This document shows positions 6,138 through 11,350 of a stretch of DNA of 11,350 nucleotides, in pieces. Within the stretch, counting starts at the first letter, position 1, and every line of letters begins with the position of its first letter. The DNA comes from an uncultured Pseudomonadota bacterium (GTDB taxonomy: Bacteria > Pseudomonadota > Gammaproteobacteria > Burkholderiales > Thiobacillaceae): positions 1-11,350 of the forward strand of contig CAISDD010000561.1 of NCBI GenBank assembly GCA_903883985.1, given 5' to 3'. Made by a program: the position numbers and the translations under genes. The notes under the pieces were generated by a model. The model ran no database searches and was not told where the DNA came from. It worked only from the letters and a program-made list of their open reading frames with translations.

Positions 6138-9100
6138 TGTGTGGGTTGGGTGAACAGGGCATCCAGAGACTCGATGAGTTCCCGGGGCGGACGCAGGGCA
6201 TGCACTCCCTGGCCAGGTGCGTGGCTACCGCGCAGGAAAAGGTAGAGCGCGCCGCCAATATGGCAATCGTAGTCATAAGCCGGCAAGCGCAACTTGAGCA
6301 GGCGGTGCAGGGCCAGCAGGTAGAGAACGTATTGCAGATCGTAGCGCTGCTTGAGGACAGTCTGTCCCATGACCTCCTTTGTATAGGCGTCATCATCCGG
6401 CCCCAGCCAGTTGGACTTGTAATCCACCACGAAATAGCGGCCTTCATGTTCCACCACCAGGTCAATAAAGCCCTTGAGCATGCCGTTCAGTTGTCCCGGT
6501 GCCAGCCTGGGACGCGATGCTCCACCCTGGGTATGGCGACAGACCAGTTCATCGATTTTCTCCACATTCACCTGGTGGACAGCCAGCCAAAATTCCATTT
6601 CAGCCACGTAGGTGGTCAATTCGCCCAGGGCAAACGACGTGACTCCATCCGGCAGCGGAATCGGCATACCAAGGAAATGCGTCAGCCAGGCGTTAAGCGG
6701 TTCTATCCAGGCTTCCCAGCCGCGCAGAGTGCAGCGGCGCGCCACGGCATCCCGCAGCAGATTCGTGGCGCCGCGCCCAAAGCCCTGTTCGGCGCACCAT
6801 TGCAGCAGGGCATGCAGGAAACCACCCACTTCCGCCCCCCGAGGAAACGTGTGCAGGGGGCCGGTCGATGGAACGCCCGAAATTCGGCTGTCCGTGCCTG
6901 GGGCTGGGGCTGGCGTGGTGGCGACCACCTCCCGGAAGTCCTCTTCCTGCGGTGTGTCTGCGCTGAGGCTCTCGCCAGAGCCGTGCAGGGCCGAATAACT
7001 GGCGATCCACCAATTCTCCCGCACAGCCCGTTTGGGCAGCCTGGCTGCACCATCCCGTGCGATCTCGCCGGCGGCGGCAAAGAAGGTGTCCGACGAGGCT
7101 GGGTCGAGGATGACTTCCATTTCCTTACAGTCTGCGGCGAGTGCCTCTAGCGCGGCGGCCAAGGTCTCGGGCGACAAGGGTACTCCGCCTCCGAGCAGGT
7201 AACCCAGGGCGCTCCGTTCGACCTGTTTCAGGGGGGCCACACCGATCCAGGTGGCATATTTGGCGCGGGTCAGGGCCACGTACAACTTGCGCAAATCCTC
7301 GCCCAGACGCTCACGGTCTGCGTATGCCAGCACCGCCCCTTTCGCACTCAAGGCCACCTGCAAGCACCCCGCATCGTCATGCCATTTCAGCGGCAAATCC
7401 TTGTCCGTGCAGGCACGGAAAGCGCAGGCGAAGGGGAGAAACACCAAGGGGTATTCCAGGCCCTTGGATTTATGCACCGTGACGACCTGAACCAAGTCCG
7501 CGTCGCTTTCCAGACGGATCTGGCGCGCTTCGCCCTTGCCTTCCGCTGCTGACTGGCGTTGCTCCGCCAGGTAACGGATCAGGGCATGCTCCCCTTCCAG
7601 CAGGGTACTGGCCTGCTGCAAGAGTTCGGCCAGGTGCAGTACGTCCGTGAGGCTGCGCTCTCCCTCGCTGCCGGTTGAGCCCAGGAGCCGGGCCGGCACC
7701 TCGAAATCATTGAGCAGGCGGCGCAGCATGGGTAGCACGCCCTGGCGCTGCCAGCAGACGCGGTAATCCCGGAACTGCAAAACACGGGCTTCCCAAGCCA
7801 GCTCATCGTGGCTGAGGCGGTCCAGGGTTTCCCAACCCAGATTCAGGGTGGGGGTGGCCAGGGCGGCGCGCAGCCGGCGGCTGTCGTCCGGTTCCGCGCA
7901 GGCGGCCAGCCAGTACTGCATCTCCACGGCCTGGGGACGCTGGAATACGGACTGCTTCTCCGACAGGTAGACGCTACGCACACCCCGTGCCGCCAGGGCC
8001 GCACGGATGATGCCGGCTTCCTGGCCGGTATTGACCAGCACCGCCAGATCCGCCGGCCGCAGGAAGCGCGGCCCCCCCTCGGCGGCAAAGCCCGCCCGCC
8101 CCTGCTGGCCCAGGTTGAGCAGACGCACCATTTCGCTGGCACACACCTGCGCCATCTGCTCGCGATAGGCGTCACTGCCCAGGGACTTGCCCTTGTCGTC
8201 CACCGGCAGGCACCAGGCGGTGAGGGCCGGGCGGGCCTGGTTTTCCGCTTGCCATACTTCCTTGCGCCCCTGGGCGTTTGCCTCGACAAAAGGCACCGGA
8301 TTCTTGTCGCTTGTCCGAAACAGGAAGGCGCCCTCCCCCTCCTCCCGCGTTTCCGCGAGGTGAAAGCAGCGGTTGGTGGCCGCCACCATGGCGTGGGTGG
8401 CGCGGTAATTGCGCTTCAGGGTGTAGTGTCGGCCTTCTGTGGCAAAGCGGGCCGCCAGGTAGGTGTAGATATCCGCACCACGAAAGGCGTAAATCGCCTG
8501 CTTGGGGTCGCCGATGAGGATCAGGGCCGTGTCGCGAACATTCTCTTCAACGCGATAGACCGTGTCGAATATCTTGTACTGGACCGCATCGGTGTCCTGA
8601 AATTCGTCGATCATGCCCGCCGGGAACTGGCCGCGTATGCGCTCCGCCAGACGCGGGCCATTGCGGCCACGCAGCGCCGCTTCGAGGCGCGTGAGCAGTT
8701 CATCGAAACCCATCTGGGCGCGCTTCGCCTGCTCATGGGCGAAACGCTCCGCCACCCAGCGCGCGCAGTGGCGCAGGATATCCTGGTAGGCGTCGGGCAG
8801 GCCAGCCAGGGCCGGCGCCAGGCGCTCCAGGGCTAGCAGGGCGGGATGTATGGGCTTAGGCACGCCCTCCTTCCAGATTTCAGCCAGACCCGCCGGGCAC
8901 AGACGTGCCCAGGCAGAGTCCGAGAGTACCGGCGTATCACAATCAGGATCGGCGTACCAAGTCCTTAACGCGCCCAGCCAGGCATCGTAGTTGTTCTTCT
9001 TAAGTTTGCTTCCATTGAACTGCTTCTTTTCCCGCGCCCCGTCCAGCAGCGCCTGAAGCGCATCAACCCATTCTCCCCAGGGCGCTTTCAGCTCGGCCAG

Positions 9101-9799
9101 GACACGTGCCTTCTCCTCTTTGGCTGCCCGCATGGACTCCGCCGGCGGCGCTGCATCCCCCAGCAACTCCGTGTGCTTCAGCAGGCTTTTCAGGGCTTTC
9201 TGCAAGGCGTCCGGCGAGTCCCACCACTTCAGGATCTGGGCGGCCTCGGCCTCCGACAGGGGATACAGGTAGGAGCGCCAGTAGTCCCGCACCACCTCCG
9301 CCTGCAACTCGCTCTGGTCCGTCTCCAGGGTCTGGGTGAACAGGCTGTCGCTGTCGAAGGCATGCTCCTGCAGCATGCGGTTGCACCAGCCATGGATGGT
9401 GGACACGGCAGCCTCATCCATCCACTCGGCCGCCAGTTGCAGCTTGCGCGCGCAAGCGGGCCAGGTCTCCTCCGGGTAGTCGGCACGCAGGTCCTGGAGG
9501 AAATCATCGGCGGCGGCGCCGAGAAAGCAGCCGGCGGCCTGGGCCAGGCGCACGCGGATGCGATCACGCAACTCCTTGGTGGCGGCATCGGTGAAGGTGA
9601 CGACGAGGATTTCCGGCGGAGTGAGCGCCCGAGCATAGCCATAGTCACCACCGTGACCCAGCACCAGACGCACATACAGGGCGGCGATGGTATAGGTCTT
9701 GCCGGTGCCGGCGCTGGCCTCGATGAGACGGCTGCCCCACAGCGGAAACCGCAGGGGCTCCAACTGGCAGGGGACGTTGACGGCGAGGGGAGCGTTCAT
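6128..9799 (-). CDS. recB: RecBCD beta subunit, helicase-nuclease RecB
   Basis: RecB is the 3'-to-5' superfamily 1A helicase and the only nuclease of RecBCD; it also loads RecA. The 1223-residue product shows Walker A ASAGTGKT (28-35), motif Ia VVTFTDAATKELRDRI, the STIHGWCNRML segment (133-143), motif II DEFQDTD (398-404), motif III GDPKQAIYAFRGAD (430-443), LKRNYRAT (461-468), motif V VTVHKSKGLEYP (773-784) and motif VI LYVALTRAK (839-847). The C-terminal nuclease domain is complete: GGFLHALL (His 996), GFID (Asp 1113) and DYKSNWLG (Asp 1126, Lys 1128). The spacing of the last three matches E. coli D1067, D1080 and K1082. A Pro/Thr-rich linker (about 960-985) joins the helicase and nuclease parts. 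The start ATG overlaps the recC stop as ATGA. Length and motifs are normal for the family (E. coli 1180), so the enzyme is probably active. Confidence 0.98.
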   Translation of the reverse strand: MNAPLAVNVPCQLEPLRFPLWGSRLIEASAGTGKTYTIAALYVRLVLGHGGDYGYARALTPPEILVVTFTDAATKELRDRIRVRLAQAAGCFLGAAADDFLQDLRADYPEETWPACARKLQLAAEWMDEAAVSTIHGWCNRMLQEHAFDSDSLFTQTLETDQSELQAEVVRDYWRSYLYPLSEAEAAQILKWWDSPDALQKALKSLLKHTELLGDAAPPAESMRAAKEEKARVLAELKAPWGEWVDALQALLDGAREKKQFNGSKLKKNNYDAWLGALRTWYADPDCDTPVLSDSAWARLCPAGLAEIWKEGVPKPIHPALLALERLAPALAGLPDAYQDILRHCARWVAERFAHEQAKRAQMGFDELLTRLEAALRGRNGPRLAERIRGQFPAGMIDEFQDTDAVQYKIFDTVYRVEENVRDTALILIGDPKQAIYAFRGADIYTYLAARFATEGRHYTLKRNYRATHAMVAATNRCFHLAETREEGEGAFLFRTSDKNPVPFVEANAQGRKEVWQAENQARPALTAWCLPVDDKGKSLGSDAYREQMAQVCASEMVRLLNLGQQGRAGFAAEGGPRFLRPADLAVLVNTGQEAGIIRAALAARGVRSVYLSEKQSVFQRPQAVEMQYWLAACAEPDDSRRLRAALATPTLNLGWETLDRLSHDELAWEARVLQFRDYRVCWQRQGVLPMLRRLLNDFEVPARLLGSTGSEGERSLTDVLHLAELLQQASTLLEGEHALIRYLAEQRQSAAEGKGEARQIRLESDADLVQVVTVHKSKGLEYPLVFLPFACAFRACTDKDLPLKWHDDAGCLQVALSAKGAVLAYADRERLGEDLRKLYVALTRAKYATWIGVAPLKQVERSALGYLLGGGVPLSPETLAAALEALAADCKEMEVILDPASSDTFFAAAGEIARDGAARLPKRAVRENWWIASYSALHGSGESLSADTPQEEDFREVVATTPAPAPGTDSRISGVPSTGPLHTFPRGAEVGGFLHALLQWCAEQGFGRGATNLLRDAVARRCTLRGWEAWIEPLNAWLTHFLGMPIPLPDGVTSFALGELTTYVAEMEFWLAVHQVNVEKIDELVCRHTQGGASRPRLAPGQLNGMLKGFIDLVVEHEGRYFVVDYKSNWLGPDDDAYTKEVMGQTVLKQRYDLQYVLYLLALHRLLKLRLPAYDYDCHIGGALYLFLRGSHAPGQGVHALRPPRELIESLDALFTQPTQCA

Positions 9800-11350
9800 G
9801 CAGTGACTCCTGCGTCTTTGTTACTGGGTTTCACATGCATGGCCGAGAAGAGCGGGCGCAGCAGGTCATCCGTCAAAGCGGCAAACTCCCCGCTATCCAT
9901 CAGGGTGCCAAAATCCGGGTAGGCCCGTTGCAGGTAGGGGCTTTGCTCAAGCTCTCCCGGCTGATTGTATCCGTCGCCCAGGTAGGCGGTACGGGCGGCC
10001 CTGAGGGCAGAGTCGTTGCTGAGGGCAGAGTCGTTGCTGGGGGCAGAGTCGTTGCTGAGGGCAGAGTCGTTGCTGGGGGCTGAGTCGTTGCTGGGGGCAG
10101 AGTCGTTGCTGGGGGCTGAGTCGTTGCTGGCCTGCCCACCCTTGCTCAGCCAGGCGAATGCGGTTTTTGCAGCCAGAGGCAGGGGCCGGCATAGTCCATG
10201 CTGCCAGGCAGACAGGATTTGCGTCAGCAGACGACGCGCCTCATCCACAAGCAGTGGGTGCAGGGTCACGCTCCCCACCTTGCTGATGACCTCGGTGGTG
10301 AGCGGTCCACCGGCAAAATGGGCCGCCAGATGGAGCACCCAGTGCTTGATCAGGGTGTGCCCCTGATAGACGCCCTTCTTCACCACGTCGCTGCTCTCCA
10401 GCACCACCCGCCCGCGCGCCCCGGCAATGTTCAAGCGCACACCCCGCAACCAGTCAGCCAGTTCCAGTCCTGGTTCCTCACAACGAAAGCGGATTTCCGC
10501 TTCTCCTTCCACCAGCAAGGGCCAGTCCGCCAGTGCCTTCTCATAGCGTTCGAACAGGTCCGCCATCGGCGCCGCCAGAGCGACCTCCATGGCCAGCGCA
10601 AAGCCCTTCGCCGCCAGGTCACCACGGCGGTGCATGCGCGCCAACTGGGACTCCAGGGCCTCCTGCCGCGATTCGCCGCGCAGCAAGGCATCCGCCTGCA
10701 CGGTGATCAATTCATTTTGCAGTCCCCACTTCTGCAGCCCGTCGAGGGCGAAGGGCTCCTGATCCGCGCTGGTCGGATCGTCCGCCTCGAAGTACACGCG
10801 CAGGCGCTGCTGGAAGAAGGCTTTCACCGGGTCGCGCAGAAAACCGGCCAGGTCACCCACACTCAGCGGCGCCTCCTGCGACAGCGCCGGCAAGGCCGCA
10901 TCGCCCCCTGTCTGCATAGCCGCCGCCATGCGCCACTCCCTTGCATAGGTGAACCAGGAGGTAGCCGTACCCCCGGCGGGAAAGTAATCCCGGCTGAAGG
11001 CTTGCAGGCGATGCTCCACCGTCAGCGCCGCCAGCAGTTTCTCGGCCGATTGGGCGTCCTCGGACCCGCAGCCCGCCAGGCGCCAGCCGGCCCCCAGGTG
11101 GTCGCGCAACTGACCCACCAGGACCGAAGGCGGCCGCGGCGTATTGTCATTGACACTGCGCCCAACCCAGGAGACGCGCAGACACTCCCGCGCCGACAGC
11201 AGGGCTTCGAGAAACAGGTAACGGTCATCTTCACGCCTGGAGCGGTCCCCCGGTCGGTAGTCCCGACCCATGAGGTCGAAATCCATGGGTACTTTGGTGC
11301 GCGGGTAGTCGCCGTCATTCATGCCCAAGAGGCAGACCTGGCGGAAGGGA
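9796..11350 (-). CDS. recC: RecBCD gamma subunit RecC, C-terminal part (5' end outside window)
   Basis: RecC is the non-catalytic scaffold of RecBCD. It splits the DNA strands and reads Chi through a dead helicase fold, and carries a degenerate nuclease-like C-terminal domain. Only the last 517 codons are present, and the frame is open through the right edge. The first visible residues, PFRQVCLLGMNDGDYPR, match the E. coli RecC stretch around LLGMNDGVYPR. So the TTG at 11328 and the ATGs nearby are internal and not starts. Other RecC landmarks are GDRSRREDDRYLFLEALLSA, RSVNDNTPRPPSVLV, FLRDPVKAFFQQRLRVYF and the final ARTAYL region. Between AWLSKGGQA and ALRAARTAYL lies a 42-residue low-complexity insertion of seven six-residue repeats (see the tandem repeat entry). 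E. coli has a short acidic, Asp/Asn-rich loop at the same place. The stop overlaps the recB start by four bases (ATGA), placing recC first of the three genes. Confidence 0.97.
   Translation of the reverse strand, partial: PFRQVCLLGMNDGDYPRTKVPMDFDLMGRDYRPGDRSRREDDRYLFLEALLSARECLRVSWVGRSVNDNTPRPPSVLVGQLRDHLGAGWRLAGCGSEDAQSAEKLLAALTVEHRLQAFSRDYFPAGGTATSWFTYAREWRMAAAMQTGGDAALPALSQEAPLSVGDLAGFLRDPVKAFFQQRLRVYFEADDPTSADQEPFALDGLQKWGLQNELITVQADALLRGESRQEALESQLARMHRRGDLAAKGFALAMEVALAAPMADLFERYEKALADWPLLVEGEAEIRFRCEEPGLELADWLRGVRLNIAGARGRVVLESSDVVKKGVYQGHTLIKHWVLHLAAHFAGGPLTTEVISKVGSVTLHPLLVDEARRLLTQILSAWQHGLCRPLPLAAKTAFAWLSKGGQASNDSAPSNDSAPSNDSAPSNDSALSNDSAPSNDSALSNDSALRAARTAYLGDGYNQPGELEQSPYLQRAYPDFGTLMDSGEFAALTDDLLRPLFSAMHVKPSNKDAGVTA
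10003..10128 (-). repeat. seven-copy 18-bp in-frame tandem repeat within recC
   Basis: Seven head-to-tail 18-bp units fill 126 bases without gaps. On the plus strand the units read G(A/G)GGGC(A/T)GAGTCGTTGCT; only positions 2 and 7 vary. On the coding strand each unit encodes Ser-Asn-Asp-Ser-Ala-Pro or Ser-Asn-Asp-Ser-Ala-Leu, in the order P, P, P, L, P, L, L. The unit length is a multiple of three, so gain or loss of copies would keep the reading frame. Near-identity of the units, at synonymous positions too, points to recent expansion by slippage or unequal recombination. Confidence 0.96.

Noticed and set aside
4902..6245. 447-codon plus-strand open frame opposite recD and the end of recB
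   Set aside because: It lies antisense to conserved helicase motifs. Its product is Gln/Arg/Gly-rich with no domain pattern, as expected for a shadow frame in GC-rich DNA.
7808..8836. 342-codon plus-strand open frame opposite recB
   Set aside because: It overlaps the intact RecB helicase motifs in antisense and shows no signal peptide, motif or ribosome site. It is a codon-bias shadow.
10003..10128. Array considered as a CRISPR
   Set aside because: The 18-bp units abut directly with no spacers and are translated in frame within recC.

Overview
This is a high-GC proteobacterial chromosomal window. The RecBCD sequences, the gene order recC-recB-recD without ptrA, and the codon use suggest a betaproteobacterium, perhaps close to Rhodocyclales. 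That placement is inference, because the window holds no taxonomic marker.

Left part (1-320). The first 128 bases hold the start of a leftward gene whose product begins with a lipoprotein-type signal peptide; the rest lies outside the window. Between it and the next gene, which reads the other way, are two back-to-back GC-rich hairpins that look like a REP-type repeat pair (about 143-196). An AT-rich stretch follows (about 201-300) with a small inverted repeat (217-232) and a sequence resembling a sigma-28 (FliA) promoter (245-272).

Middle-left part (321-3994). Two rightward genes form a tight pair. The first encodes a secreted protein of about 1039 residues. It has an N-terminal periplasmic-type domain, a fimbrial-usher-like beta-barrel with a plug-like segment, two beta-sandwich (SdrD_B / carboxypeptidase-regulatory-like) domains, a Pro/Ala-rich linker and a C-terminal SPOR domain that should bind septal peptidoglycan. 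The second encodes a small exported protein with a glycine-zipper hairpin and a C-terminal cysteine pair. An usher-like pore tethered to division-site peptidoglycan, paired with a glycine-zipper protein, is the least familiar element here and the best candidate for an undescribed surface or secretion system. No chaperone or pilin gene is visible beside it.

Right part (4077-11350). A leftward operon recC-recB-recD encodes the RecBCD helicase-nuclease (exodeoxyribonuclease V), which repairs double-strand breaks and degrades linear DNA. recC overlaps recB by four bases (ATGA), and recB overlaps recD, so translation is probably coupled. recC is cut by the window edge and only its last 517 codons are present. 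The one oddity in this otherwise standard operon is an in-frame tandem array of seven 18-bp units inside recC (10003-10128), which adds a six-residue Ser-Asn-Asp-Ser-Ala-Pro/Leu repeat near the RecC C-terminus.

The two blocks converge across an 82-bp gap (3995-4076) with no clear terminator. I saw no tRNA, rRNA, CRISPR array, transposase or phage gene.
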